In this document: positions 33,001-41,645 of the stretch, in pieces
How the letters are laid out: each line of letters starts with the position of its first letter
Position numbering within the stretch: the stretch's first letter is position 1
Assembly (NCBI RefSeq): GCF_016907955.1
Contig: NZ_JAFBCX010000024.1
Coordinates: 1-64,000, forward strand
DNA: 64,000 nt
Origin: Lentzea nigeriaca
GTDB lineage: Bacteria; Actinomycetota; Actinomycetes; Mycobacteriales; Pseudonocardiaceae
Direction of reading: 5' to 3'
The notes under the pieces: model-generated
Told to the model about the DNA's origin: nothing
The model's database searches: none
What the model saw: the letters and a program-made list of their open reading frames with translations, nothing else
Translations under genes and position numbers: made by a program

Positions 33001-33650
33001 TCCGCTCGCACCACGACGGGCTCCCAGGGCTCGGCCCTGATCTGGAACACCGCACTGGCCCGCTGCCCGGTGGCCGCACGGAACGTGATCGCGCTGCCGT
33101 TGTGCAGCGGCCCGATCTCCAGGTGCTCGGCAGGGGGCTCGTCGTGCTGCGACAGCCCGAGCACCCTGCTGCCGGGCACCACGGACACCGTGAGCTGCTC
33201 GATCACCGCGGGCCCACCGAAGTAGCTGAGCCGGAACTCGTCGGGCGCGCCGGGCGTGATGGCGAACGTCGGCATGCCCCGCCTGCTGCGTTCGGCGGAG
33301 AGCATCTCGGTGAGCTCGCTCACCTGCTGCGTGGCCTGCTGGGCTGTGAGTTGCGCCTCGTCGGCCAGCATCCGCGACGCCGTGGCCGCCTCCTGCGCCT
33401 GCGCCGCGGCCTTCTTGCTCTCCTCCGCCGCCGTCTTGGCCTGCAACGCACTCGTCGCGGCCTGCTCGACGGCCTTGCGCGCGGCCTGCGCCTCTTCCTG
33501 CGCCTTGGTCGCGGCTGCCTGCGCCGTGGTGGCGGCCGCCTGCCCCGCGGTGGCGGCGTCCTGAGCGTTCTTCGCCTCACGTGCCTGCCACAGCGCCACC
33601 GCCATCGAACACATCGCCACGATGGCGGCGATCACGGCCAACGCGATCAT
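32994..33650 (-). CDS. Membrane-anchored coiled-coil protein
   Basis: The 218-residue product has one N-terminal hydrophobic helix (3-22, ALAVIAAIVAMCSMAVAL), a roughly 95-residue alanine-rich coiled coil made of AxxA and AQAA repeats (25-125), and a C-terminal beta-rich domain (about 130-218) of unknown fold. ATG at 33650 overlaps the next minus-strand gene by 4 bp (ATGA), so both are co-translated. The last 7 bp overlap the convergent DUF1844 gene. No function is known. Confidence 0.75.
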   Translation of the reverse strand: MIALAVIAAIVAMCSMAVALWQAREAKNAQDAATAGQAAATTAQAAATKAQEEAQAARKAVEQAATSALQAKTAAEESKKAAAQAQEAATASRMLADEAQLTAQQATQQVSELTEMLSAERSRRGMPTFAITPGAPDEFRLSYFGGPAVIEQLTVSVVPGSRVLGLSQHDEPPAEHLEIGPLHNGSAITFRAATGQRASAVFQIRAEPWEPVVVRADQ

Positions 33651-34237
33651 GCCCGCACCCCCAGTGCCGCGAGCTGCCTTCTGGCCAGCTCCTCGATGGT
33701 GTCCGTGTCCCCGGTGCGCCACTTCGCGGCCGGGTCGTGCGGGAACCTCGCGAGTTCCTTCGGCTTCAAGCTGGTAAGCGCTCTCAGGGCGAGCAGGTCC
33801 GGCATGTCCCTGAGCTTCACGATGTGAGCCGCCCTGAAGGCGTACCGCAGCCGCAACGGCAACCAGGTGATCAGCAGGAACAGCACCGGGATCACGATGA
33901 GAGCGGTTGCCAGCCAGAACGCGGTGTCCTCGACCACGCCGATCTGCGTGTTGCCCACCCCGATGAGCGTCTCGCCGGCCTTGCTGCCGTTGCCCAGCGC
34001 CCCCGACAGGTCGTCGCCGACGAACGGCACACCCCTGGCCTTGTTGGCGGCGTTGGTGAAGACGTCGCGGATGTCACCGCCCGCGTTGACCAGCCCGTCC
34101 CCCGGCGCTCTCAGTTGGAGCACCCAGTCGTGAGCGGTGGTGGCCACCCAGATCCACAGCGCCACCCAACCCACCGCGAGGAGGTCGGCGATCAGCTGAC
34201 GCGTGAGCCTGACAGGTCTGTCCGCGTACCACTTCAT
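33647..34237 (-). CDS. Two-helix membrane protein, unknown function
   Basis: The 196-residue product has hydrophobic helices at about 16-36 and 107-130, with an extracytoplasmic loop between them (GGDIRDVFTNAANKARGVPF, then VGDDLSGALG). A basic cytoplasmic tail ends in RRQLAALGVRA. Proteins with this VPFVGD...GN...G loop are common uncharacterised actinobacterial membrane proteins. It is coupled to the coiled-coil gene and may form a complex with it. Confidence 0.75.
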   Translation of the reverse strand: MKWYADRPVRLTRQLIADLLAVGWVALWIWVATTAHDWVLQLRAPGDGLVNAGGDIRDVFTNAANKARGVPFVGDDLSGALGNGSKAGETLIGVGNTQIGVVEDTAFWLATALIVIPVLFLLITWLPLRLRYAFRAAHIVKLRDMPDLLALRALTSLKPKELARFPHDPAAKWRTGDTDTIEELARRQLAALGVRA

Positions 34238-34298
34238 GAAGCGGATGGTTTCACAAACAACAAACCGCGGTTCTCTGTCGCCCGTCAGGCAGAACGCA

Positions 34299-34997
34299 CT
34301 ACGCCGTGGTGATGAGTTTCGCCCAGTGCTCGCCGGGCTGCCGCCCGATCCAGTCGCCGTAGAGCAACGCCCACCGACGGCTCGGCAAACCCCAGAACTC
34401 GTTGACCTTCCGCACCGACTCGTCGCGGTCCCAGCCCAGGTCGGTGAGGGCTTGGACGGTGTCGGCCATGACCTTCTTCTGCTCGTCGGTGGAGGAGTAC
34501 AGGAAGTCGGTCTTCGCGTTGCTCAGCAACATCAGCGGCCGGATGTCGTCCTCGAAGCCGGGCAGTGTGCGTTCTGCTGTCCAGAACGTCACGTTCGTCG
34601 TCACCGGGATGACGTCGTCGTGGGGCTCCGAGATGGAGAACAGCGCGGTGACCGGCCTTTGGGCTTGGCGGAGGCATGCGCGTGCGTAGGCCAGAGACAC
34701 ACCCAGCAGTTCGGTCAGGTCGTCTCCGCGAGGGATGTCCTGGCTGTTGATCTCGGCCTCGTCGGCGCGCAGGTCGCCGTCCGGCTTGCTTTCGGACATC
34801 TCGCGCAGCAGGTACGCGCCGGACTCGTGCTCGACCCAGCCCTTGGCGACGATGACGGCGAGGGAGGGCGGCAGGAGTGCTTCGCCGGGCCTGATCGCGT
34901 GCAGTGCCGCTCGCATGCGGATGTTGGCCTTCTCCGAGATCAACCCTGACCTCCAGCTGCCGATGGCGCGCCTCCGGATGGAGGCACGCCACAGCAA
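34299..34997 (-). CDS. Hypothetical protein
   Basis: A 232-residue soluble protein that is not recognised. It has an acidic middle region and a tryptophan-rich C-terminus (VNEFWGLPSRRWALLYGDW). The N-terminus is uncertain: ATG at 34916 (MRAALHAIRPGEALLPP) would remove a very basic 27-residue extension. It stands alone between membrane-protein genes and the RidA gene. Confidence 0.55.
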   Translation of the reverse strand: MLWRASIRRRAIGSWRSGLISEKANIRMRAALHAIRPGEALLPPSLAVIVAKGWVEHESGAYLLREMSESKPDGDLRADEAEINSQDIPRGDDLTELLGVSLAYARACLRQAQRPVTALFSISEPHDDVIPVTTNVTFWTAERTLPGFEDDIRPLMLLSNAKTDFLYSSTDEQKKVMADTVQALTDLGWDRDESVRKVNEFWGLPSRRWALLYGDWIGRQPGEHWAKLITTA

Positions 34998-35042
34998 AGC
35001 ACCAGTCGATCGTGGTTCGCGCGTCGAGTTCCGCCCAGCAGA

Positions 35043-35423
35043 TCAGTCCACGACCGCGAGCGCGTCGATCTCCACCAGCAACCCGGCGGGCAGTCCCACG
35101 TAGACGGTCGTCCGTGCAGGCGCCGGGTCCGTCACGAACTCGCCGTACACCTCGTTCAGCTCGGCGAAGTGCGCGGTGTCGGTGAGATACACGCGGATCA
35201 TCACCACGTCGTCGATGGAGGCGCCGCCGGCGGCCAGCACCGCGTTGAGGTTCGCGAACGTCTGGCGGGTCTGCTCGGCCACGGTGGTGCCGACGATCTC
35301 GCCGGACTTCGGGTCGAACGCGACCTGGCCGGCCACCTGCAGGATGTTCCCCTTGCGCACACCCTGCGAGAAACGGGCCACCGGCTGCGGCGCGTCGGCG
35401 GTCTTGATCTCAACCTTGGACAA
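35043..35423 (-). CDS. RidA-family enamine/imine deaminase
   Basis: The 126-residue YjgF/RidA protein hydrolyses reactive 2-aminoacrylate-type enamines/imines to ketoacids. Core blocks are QGVRKGNILQVAGQVAFDP, QTRQTFANLNAVLAAGG, VYLTD, and the catalytic arginine region PAPARTTVYVGLPAG. TTG at 35423 is chosen because GAAGGGGAAGA lies just upstream. It is next to a D-amino-acid deaminase locus, where such intermediates are released by PLP chemistry. Confidence 0.88.
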   Translation of the reverse strand: MSKVEIKTADAPQPVARFSQGVRKGNILQVAGQVAFDPKSGEIVGTTVAEQTRQTFANLNAVLAAGGASIDDVVMIRVYLTDTAHFAELNEVYGEFVTDPAPARTTVYVGLPAGLLVEIDALAVVD

Positions 35424-35452
35424 CGGATCTTCCCCTTCAGCTGTGCGGAATC

Positions 35453-36199
35453 CTATTTGGGAACGTAACCGCATTCGACCGAGGCAGCCTCTGCGGTGGC
35501 GAGCAGGTCCGGCAGGTGGGACAGGAGGCCGTCGAAGTCGAGCAGCACCTTGGGCACCGACATCGACACGGCGGCGAGCACCTCGCCGCGCGAACCGCGG
35601 ATCGGGGCGGCGATGCAGTGGATGAAGTCCTCGTGCTCGGCGTTGTCGACGGCGTAACCGTTGGCGCGCACGCGTTCCAGTTCGGCGAGGTAGGCCGTCG
35701 GGCCGATGATGGTGTTCGCAGTCAGGCGCGGGAACTCCATCGTCGACAGCACTTTCTGCAGCGACGCGGCGGGCAGGTCGGCGAGCAGGACCTTCGCCAC
35801 GGCCGTGCAGTGCAACGGTGCGCGCCGGCCGATGCGCGAGTACATCCGCATCGGGTGGCTCGACTCGTACTTGTCGATGTAGATCACCTCACCGTCCTCA
35901 TAGGACGCGAGGTGGATCGTGTAGCCCAGGCGGGAGTTGAGGTCGCGCAGCGCGGGTTCGGCGGCGCGGCGGACGTCGCGTTCCTCCAGGGCTCTGTTGG
36001 CGAGGTCGAAGAGCGCCGTGCCGAGGCGGTAGTGGTGCACGCCGTCGCGCTGCACGAACCGGTGCGACTCCAGCGTGCGCAGGAGCCGGAGCGTCGTCGA
36101 CTTGTGCACGCCGATCACGCCGGACAGCTCGTCCAGCGTCTTCGGGCCCGTCGCGAGCTGGCTCACCAGGGTGAGCGCGCGGTCGAGGCTCTGGCTCAT
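35453..36199 (-). CDS. IclR-family transcriptional regulator
   Basis: The 248-residue product has an N-terminal winged helix-turn-helix (about 1-65, TLDELSGVIGVHKSTTLRLLRTLE) and a C-terminal effector-binding IclR domain (about 75-245). The start follows the kinase stop without a gap, so both are co-expressed. It probably controls the divergent D-amino-acid operon through the palindrome at 37241. Confidence 0.92.
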   Translation of the reverse strand: MSQSLDRALTLVSQLATGPKTLDELSGVIGVHKSTTLRLLRTLESHRFVQRDGVHHYRLGTALFDLANRALEERDVRRAAEPALRDLNSRLGYTIHLASYEDGEVIYIDKYESSHPMRMYSRIGRRAPLHCTAVAKVLLADLPAASLQKVLSTMEFPRLTANTIIGPTAYLAELERVRANGYAVDNAEHEDFIHCIAAPIRGSRGEVLAAVSMSVPKVLLDFDGLLSHLPDLLATAEAASVECGYVPK

Positions 36200-37165
36200 T
36201 CACACCTCCAGGCGGGCGGACGCCCAGGTCTGCGGGTCGGCGTGCAGCAGCGGATCTGTCACGTCGTCCGGCAAAGGATCTCCGACGTCCTCGGCGGTGA
36301 GCAAAGCGGTGGCCGCCTGCAGGTGCCCGGCGCGCAGCCGGACCGACGGCGTCTCGCCCGCGAGCGTCGCCGCGAGGAAGCCTGCCGCGAACGCGTCACC
36401 GGCGCCGACCGGCTCCACGACCTCGACCTTCAGCGCCGGTTCGAAGTACGACGAACCGGCTTCCAGCAGTGTCGCACCGTCCGCCCCCTGCTTCACGACC
36501 AGCGAGGACGGGACGGGCAGCAACGCCCGCAGCCTGTGTGGATCACCGGTTCCCCACACCAGTTCCGCCTCGTCGGAACCCGCGAGCACGATGTCGGCCA
36601 GGTCCGCCAGCTCACGCAGCACGCGCGGATCGCGGTCCGCCCAGAGCGCGGGACGCCAGTTCAGGTCGAACGAGATCTTGAACCCGTGCCGCGGCCTGTG
36701 TAGCAACTCGCGCAGCAACGCGAGGCACGAATCGGACAAGGCGGCCGTGATTCCGCTGATGTGCACCAGCTTCACCTCGCCCAAGCCCAGCCGGTCGATC
36801 ATCTCCAGGCCCATGCCCGATGCCGCGGAGCCGCGCCGGTAGTAGCGCACCGGACTGCCGTGCGGTGAGGCCTCCTTGACGTAGAGGCCGGTCGGGCGGG
36901 TCGCGTCGATCCGCACCCGCGAGGTGTCGACGCCGAAGCCGCCGACCGCGTCGAGCACCGCCAGCCCGAACGAGTCGTCGCCGACAGCGCTCACCCACGA
37001 CGAGCTGACGCCGAGTCGTGCCAGGTGGATGGCGACGTTGGACTCGGCGCCCCCGACGGTGCGATGCCACGTGCGTACCAGATGCACGGGACCGGGTTCT
37101 GCCGGAACCATCATCACCATGGTCTCGCCGAGACACACGACACCGCCGACGTGTTCGAACCGCAT
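36200..37165 (-). CDS. PfkB-family sugar kinase (2-keto-3-deoxygluconate kinase-like)
   Basis: The 321-residue ribokinase-fold enzyme has the N-terminal PfkB signature region GGAESNVAIHLARLG (38-52) and the C-terminal EPVGAGDAFAAGF with catalytic D257. The substrate-loop sequences are closest to 2-dehydro-3-deoxygluconokinases from memory. In this locus it may act on a ketoacid or sugar derived from the permease substrate, but that is inference. Confidence 0.87.
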   Translation of the reverse strand: MRFEHVGGVVCLGETMVMMVPAEPGPVHLVRTWHRTVGGAESNVAIHLARLGVSSSWVSAVGDDSFGLAVLDAVGGFGVDTSRVRIDATRPTGLYVKEASPHGSPVRYYRRGSAASGMGLEMIDRLGLGEVKLVHISGITAALSDSCLALLRELLHRPRHGFKISFDLNWRPALWADRDPRVLRELADLADIVLAGSDEAELVWGTGDPHRLRALLPVPSSLVVKQGADGATLLEAGSSYFEPALKVEVVEPVGAGDAFAAGFLAATLAGETPSVRLRAGHLQAATALLTAEDVGDPLPDDVTDPLLHADPQTWASARLEV

Positions 37166-37240
37166 GCGTGCTCCAGAGGTGTTCGTTGACGGCGGCGCAC
37201 CCGAATGCTACACACTCCAGCATCACATCGCGCAATGGGA

Positions 37241-37257
37241 GTTGCAAATTATGCAAC
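37241..37257. promoter_or_regulatory. Palindromic operator candidate over the deaminase start codon
   Basis: GTTGCAAATTATGCAAC is a 17-bp inverted repeat (GTTGCA/TGCAAC) in an AT-rich patch spanning the ATG at 37251. It lies in the only divergent gap of the locus, between the kinase and the deaminase. Palindromes of the TTGCA-N-TGCAA type are common for IclR-family regulators, and an IclR gene is in the same locus. Confidence 0.5.
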
Positions 37258-38543
37258 AACTGATGGAGATCGATCTTTCCGCCGTCGCCGACATCCGTTC
37301 CGAACGGGTCAGCTGGCGGTTCAAGGGCATGCCGTCGAGCACGTTCGGCTCGACCATCGGCGAGGTCGCCGACCGGCGGCTGGACCTCTTCGCCGACGAG
37401 TTCGTCGGCCCGCTCGTCGTGCTGGACGCGGACGCGTTGACGCACAACCTGACGACGATGTCCAAGTGGTGTGACAACCACGGCGTCAAGCTGGCTCCGC
37501 ACGGCAAGACGACGATGGCACCGCAGCTGTTCCAGCGGCAGATCGAGCACGGCATCTGGGGCATCACCGCGGCCAACGCGTCGCAGCTGCGCGTCTACCG
37601 GGCGTTCGGCGTCAGCCGGATCCTGCTCGCGAACCAGCTGCTCGACCCCGCCGCGCTGCGCTGGCTGGTGAACGAGCTCGACCACGACCCGCGCTTCGAG
37701 TTCACCTGCTGGGCCGACTCCGAGGCCGGGGTCGCACTGCTGAGCGAGACGCTGCAGGAGCTGCAGCCGTCGCGGCCGGTCGACGTGCTGGTCGAGCTCG
37801 GCGCACCCGGCGGACGTACCGGTGCGCGCGATCAGGACACCGCGCTGGCCGTCGCACGTGCCGTGGACCAGAGCCCGGTGCTGCGACTGGCGGGGATCAG
37901 CGGCTACGAAGGCGCTCTGGCGCACGACGCGTCCGAGTCGTCGCAGTCCATTGTGGACCGCTACCTGACCGACCTGCGGACGCTGGTGCTGCGCGTGGCC
38001 GACGCCGGGATGCTCGACGAGCTGGACGAGGTGATCGTCACCGCGGGCGGCAGCCAGTACTTCGACCAGGTGGCGGCGACGTTGACGCAGCCGTGGCCGG
38101 TGCCGGTGACGCCGGTGCTGCGCAGTGGCGCGTACATCACGCACGACGACGGCTTCTACCGCGAACTTTCGCCGTTCTCGCGGATCGAGGGCGTGGAATC
38201 GTTCCGCCCGGCGTTCAGGGCTTGGGCCCAGGTGACGTCACGGCCGCAGCGCGACCTGGCGTTGCTGACGCTCGGCAAGCGCGACGCGTCGTACGACCTG
38301 GGCCTGCCGGAACCGCAGCTGGTGCGCCGCAGGGACGGCGCGATCGCCCCGCTGACGCAGGCGAAGGTCACCGCGCTGAACGACCAGCACGCGTTCCTGT
38401 CCCTGGGCGCCGAGGCCACGGTCCGGGTCGGCGACTGGGTCGGGCTCGGGCTTTCCCACCCCTGCACGGTGTTCGACAAGTGGCACCTCATCCCGGTCGT
38501 CGAGGGCACGACCGTGGTCGACCTGATTCGCACCTATTTCTGA
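37251..38543 (+). CDS. PLP-dependent D-amino-acid deaminase / DSD1-type
   Basis: The 430-residue product has an alanine-racemase-type N-terminal barrel with the PLP lysine K86 in KLAPHGKTTMAP, and a C-terminal D-serine dehydratase-like domain with a metal-site region (HAFLSL and GLSHPCTVFDKW). Such enzymes deaminate D-serine or D-threonine, or act as D-threonine aldolases. ATG at 37251 has GGGAG 10 nt upstream. It leads an operon with a D-aminoacylase and a GntP permease, which favours release of ammonia and ketoacid from D-amino acids. Confidence 0.82.
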   Translation: MQQLMEIDLSAVADIRSERVSWRFKGMPSSTFGSTIGEVADRRLDLFADEFVGPLVVLDADALTHNLTTMSKWCDNHGVKLAPHGKTTMAPQLFQRQIEHGIWGITAANASQLRVYRAFGVSRILLANQLLDPAALRWLVNELDHDPRFEFTCWADSEAGVALLSETLQELQPSRPVDVLVELGAPGGRTGARDQDTALAVARAVDQSPVLRLAGISGYEGALAHDASESSQSIVDRYLTDLRTLVLRVADAGMLDELDEVIVTAGGSQYFDQVAATLTQPWPVPVTPVLRSGAYITHDDGFYRELSPFSRIEGVESFRPAFRAWAQVTSRPQRDLALLTLGKRDASYDLGLPEPQLVRRRDGAIAPLTQAKVTALNDQHAFLSLGAEATVRVGDWVGLGLSHPCTVFDKWHLIPVVEGTTVVDLIRTYF

Positions 38544-38554
38544 GGAGTGCTGCG

Positions 38555-40153
38555 ATGGAGGACGTCGTCCTGCGCGGTCCACTGATCGCAGACGGCACGG
38601 GCGCACCCACGTATCGCGCGGATGTGGCGATCAAGGACGGCGTCATCTCGCAGATCGGCACCCAAAATGATCGTCGCAGCCTCACGGGCACCAGGTCGAT
38701 CGACGCGGACGGGCTCGTGCTCGCGCCGGGGTTCATCGACATGCACTCGCACTCCGACCTGCAGATCCTCGCCGAGCCGGACCACCTGGCGAAGGTCTCG
38801 CAGGGCGTCACGACCGAGGTGCTCGGTCAGGACGGCCTGTCGTACGCACCGGTGAACGACGAGGTGCTCGCGACGCTGAGAAGCCAGCTCGCCGGGTGGA
38901 ACGACGATCCGCCGGGCTTCGACTGGAACTGGCGCTCGGTCGGCCAGTACCTCGACCGGCTCGACCAGGGCATCGCGGTGAACGCCGCCTACCTGGTGCC
39001 GCAGGGGACGCTCAGGATGCTCGCCGTCGGCTGGGAGGACCGGCCGGCGACCGAGGCCGAGATGCTCGTCATGAAGAACAAGCTGGCGAAGTCGTTGGTG
39101 GAGGGCGCTTTCGGCATGTCGTCCGGGCTGACCTACACGCCCGGCATGTACGCGGACACGTCCGAGCTGGTGCAGCTCTGCGAGGTCGTCGGGAAGTACG
39201 GCGGGTACTACAGCCCGCACCACCGCAGCTACGGTGCGGGCGCGCTGGAGGCCTACGCCGAGATGGTGGACGTCTCCAAGCGATCCGGCTGCCCGTTGCA
39301 CCTCGCACACGCCACGATGAACTTCCCGGTCAACAAAGGCCGCGCACCGGAGCTGCTGGCGTTGCTGGACGACGCGATCGCCTCAGGTGCGGACATCAGC
39401 CTCGACACCTATCCGTACCTGCCGGGCGCGACGTACCTGAGTGCGCTGCTCCCGTCGTGGGCCACGGAAGGCGGGCCGGAGCGAGCGCTGGCTCGGCTGT
39501 CCGATGTGGACACCCGTGAGCGGATCCGCGAGGAGATCGAGGAGATCGGCTCGGACGGGTGCCACGGCGTGCCGGTCGACTGGGACTCCATCGAGATCAA
39601 CGGCGTCCGCAACGAGCACAACGCGCATCTGGTCGGCGCGAGCGTTCTCCAGTCCGCCGCACGGCTGGGGCGCGATCCGGCCGACCTGTACTTCGACGTG
39701 CTGGTCGACGAACGCCTCGGCACCTCCTGCCTGATGCACGTGGGCCACGAGGAGAACGTGCAGGCGATCATGAGACATCCGGCGCACACCGGCGGCAGCG
39801 ACGGGCTGCTCGTCGGCGACCGCCCGCATCCGCGCGCATGGGGCACGTTCCCCCGCTACTTCGCGCGCTACGTCCGCGAACTCGGTGTGCTGAGCCTGGA
39901 GGAGTGCGTCGAGCACCTCACCGGCCGTGCCGCCCAGCGTTTGCGGCTCACCGACCGGGGTCTGGTCCGCGAGGGCTACGCGGCCGACCTGGTGCTGTTC
40001 GACGCCTCGACGATCGCCGACACGGCGACGTTCGACCAGCCTCGGCAGCAGGCCGCCGGCATCCCGTACGTGTTCGTCAACGGGGTGACGGTGATCGACG
40101 ACGGAACCCCCACCGGCGCATTGCCAGGCCATTCACTCAGGAGCCGCCCGTGA
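38555..40153 (+). CDS. N-acyl-D-amino-acid deacylase (D-aminoacylase)
   Basis: The 532-residue amidohydrolase has the metal ligands in GFIDMHSHSDLQ (H64, H66), a small N-terminal beta domain (1-55), a TIM-barrel with YSPHHRSYG and LHLAHATMN, and the late aspartate region HTGGSDG. It hydrolyses N-acyl-D-amino acids to D-amino acids. It begins 11 bp after the deaminase stop with TGAGGAG as the ribosome site, and overlaps the permease start by 4 bp. It should feed the deaminase. Confidence 0.9.
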   Translation: MEDVVLRGPLIADGTGAPTYRADVAIKDGVISQIGTQNDRRSLTGTRSIDADGLVLAPGFIDMHSHSDLQILAEPDHLAKVSQGVTTEVLGQDGLSYAPVNDEVLATLRSQLAGWNDDPPGFDWNWRSVGQYLDRLDQGIAVNAAYLVPQGTLRMLAVGWEDRPATEAEMLVMKNKLAKSLVEGAFGMSSGLTYTPGMYADTSELVQLCEVVGKYGGYYSPHHRSYGAGALEAYAEMVDVSKRSGCPLHLAHATMNFPVNKGRAPELLALLDDAIASGADISLDTYPYLPGATYLSALLPSWATEGGPERALARLSDVDTRERIREEIEEIGSDGCHGVPVDWDSIEINGVRNEHNAHLVGASVLQSAARLGRDPADLYFDVLVDERLGTSCLMHVGHEENVQAIMRHPAHTGGSDGLLVGDRPHPRAWGTFPRYFARYVRELGVLSLEECVEHLTGRAAQRLRLTDRGLVREGYAADLVLFDASTIADTATFDQPRQQAAGIPYVFVNGVTVIDDGTPTGALPGHSLRSRP

Positions 40154-41547
40154 TCGACTGGTTGCAACACACGACACCGGGTCTGCTGACCCTCGCGGTA
40201 GTCAGCATCGCGGTGCTGCTGCTCCTCATCATCAGGTTCAAGGTCGAGCCGTTCATCGCGTTGCTCGTCGTGGCACTGCTCGTCGCGCTGGCGGCCGGCG
40301 TCCCGACGGAGACGCTGGTCGGGTCGGCGCAGAAGGCCTCGGACTCGTTGCTGGAAAAGGGTTTCGGCGGCATCCTCGGCCACATCACGGCGATCATCGG
40401 TCTCGGTACGTTGCTGGGCGCGATCCTCGAGGCGTCCGGTGGCGCGCAGGTGCTGATGGACAAGCTGATGAGCGCGTTCGGTGAGAAGCGCGCGCCGGTC
40501 GCGATCGGTCTGGCCGGTCTCATCTTCGGTGTGCCGGTCTTCTTCGACATCGGCATCTTCGTGCTGGCGCCGCTGGTCTACGTCGCGGCGAAGCGCAGCG
40601 GCAAGTCGATCGTGCTGTTCAGCATGCCGCTGCTCGCGGGCCTGTCGGTCATGCACGCGTTCATGCCGCCGCACCCCGGCCCGGTCGCCGCGGCCGGTCT
40701 GCTGAAGGTCGGCCTGGGCTGGATCATCATCATGGGACTCGCGGTGGCGATCCCGTCCTGGTTCGTCGGCGGTGTCCTGTACTCGTACTGGATCGGCAAG
40801 CGCATCAACGTGCCGGTGCCGGAGGAGATGCTGGTCGCGGCCGAGCAGGCCAAAGAGGAGAACGGTGACCGCGAACCGCCCTCGCTCTGGCTGGTGCTCT
40901 CGATCATCGGCCTGCCGCTGGTGCTGATCCTCGCCGGCACGTTCGGCTCGATCCTGCTGCAGAAGGGGTCCCGGCCGTACTCGATCGCCACGTTCTTCGG
41001 CACTCCCGCCGTGGCGCTGACGATCGCCGTGCTGCTCGCGTTCTGGCTGCTGGGTTTCCGGCGCGGCATGACGCGCGAGAAGGTCGCGGAGATGGCGGGC
41101 GCGTCGCTGCGGCCGGTCGCGATGATCCTGCTCGTCGTCGGTGCCGGTGGCTTCTTCGGCGCCGTGCTGGCCGCGACCGGCATCGGCAAGACCCTGGCGG
41201 GCGAGCTGTCCGACCTCGGTCTGCCGGTGATCGCGCTGTCGTACGTGATCAGCTGCGTCATCCGGATCGCGCAGGGCTCGGCGACCGTCGCGATCGTGAC
41301 GACCGCGGGCATCGTGGCACCGGTACTGGCGGACCTGAACTACTCGCAGCCGCAGCTCGCCCTGATCGTCATGGCGATCGCGTCCGGTTCGATCATCGCC
41401 TCGCACGTCAACGACGGAGGGTTCTGGATCGTCTCCCGCTACTTCGGCCTTTCGGTGAAGGAAACGCTGCAGTCGTGGACGGTGCTGGAGACCATTCTCT
41501 CGGTGGTCGGTTTCGTGGTTGCCGCCCTGCTCAGCCTGGTCGTCTAA
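40150..41547 (+). CDS. GntP-family permease
   Basis: The 465-residue protein has about 12 membrane helices with the GntP features FGVPVFFDIGIFVLAPL and MPPHPGPVAAAG, and a C-terminal HVNDGGFWIVSRYFGLSV. Family members are proton symporters for gluconate, D-serine or related hydroxyacids. GTG at 40150 overlaps the deacylase stop (GTGA). The operon favours D-serine-like or N-acyl-D-amino acid substrates over gluconate. Confidence 0.9.
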   Translation: MIDWLQHTTPGLLTLAVVSIAVLLLLIIRFKVEPFIALLVVALLVALAAGVPTETLVGSAQKASDSLLEKGFGGILGHITAIIGLGTLLGAILEASGGAQVLMDKLMSAFGEKRAPVAIGLAGLIFGVPVFFDIGIFVLAPLVYVAAKRSGKSIVLFSMPLLAGLSVMHAFMPPHPGPVAAAGLLKVGLGWIIIMGLAVAIPSWFVGGVLYSYWIGKRINVPVPEEMLVAAEQAKEENGDREPPSLWLVLSIIGLPLVLILAGTFGSILLQKGSRPYSIATFFGTPAVALTIAVLLAFWLLGFRRGMTREKVAEMAGASLRPVAMILLVVGAGGFFGAVLAATGIGKTLAGELSDLGLPVIALSYVISCVIRIAQGSATVAIVTTAGIVAPVLADLNYSQPQLALIVMAIASGSIIASHVNDGGFWIVSRYFGLSVKETLQSWTVLETILSVVGFVVAALLSLVV

Positions 41548-41575
41548 TCAGACACAACCCAACAAGTTCGAACGC

Positions 41576-41604
41576 TTGACAACGCGAGCCCCGCATCACA
41601 GGAT
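41576..41604 (+). promoter_or_regulatory. Candidate alpha-galactosidase promoter
   Basis: TTGACA at 41576..41581, a 17-bp spacer and CAGGAT at 41599..41604 lie about 40 bp before the start codon at 41646. The -35 is perfect and the -10 moderate. Confidence 0.45.
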
Positions 41605-41645
41605 CGGCGCAATGTTCATTTGTGTTTGATGTGGACGGGGCCCGC

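Noticed and set aside
40150..41547. Gluconate uptake operon
   Set aside because: The permease is GntP-type, but its operon partners act on D-amino acids, not gluconate.
41568..41583. SOS-box-like TTCGAACGCTTGAC before the alpha-galactosidase gene
   Set aside because: Only the left half matches; the right half is GACAAC instead of GTTCGA.
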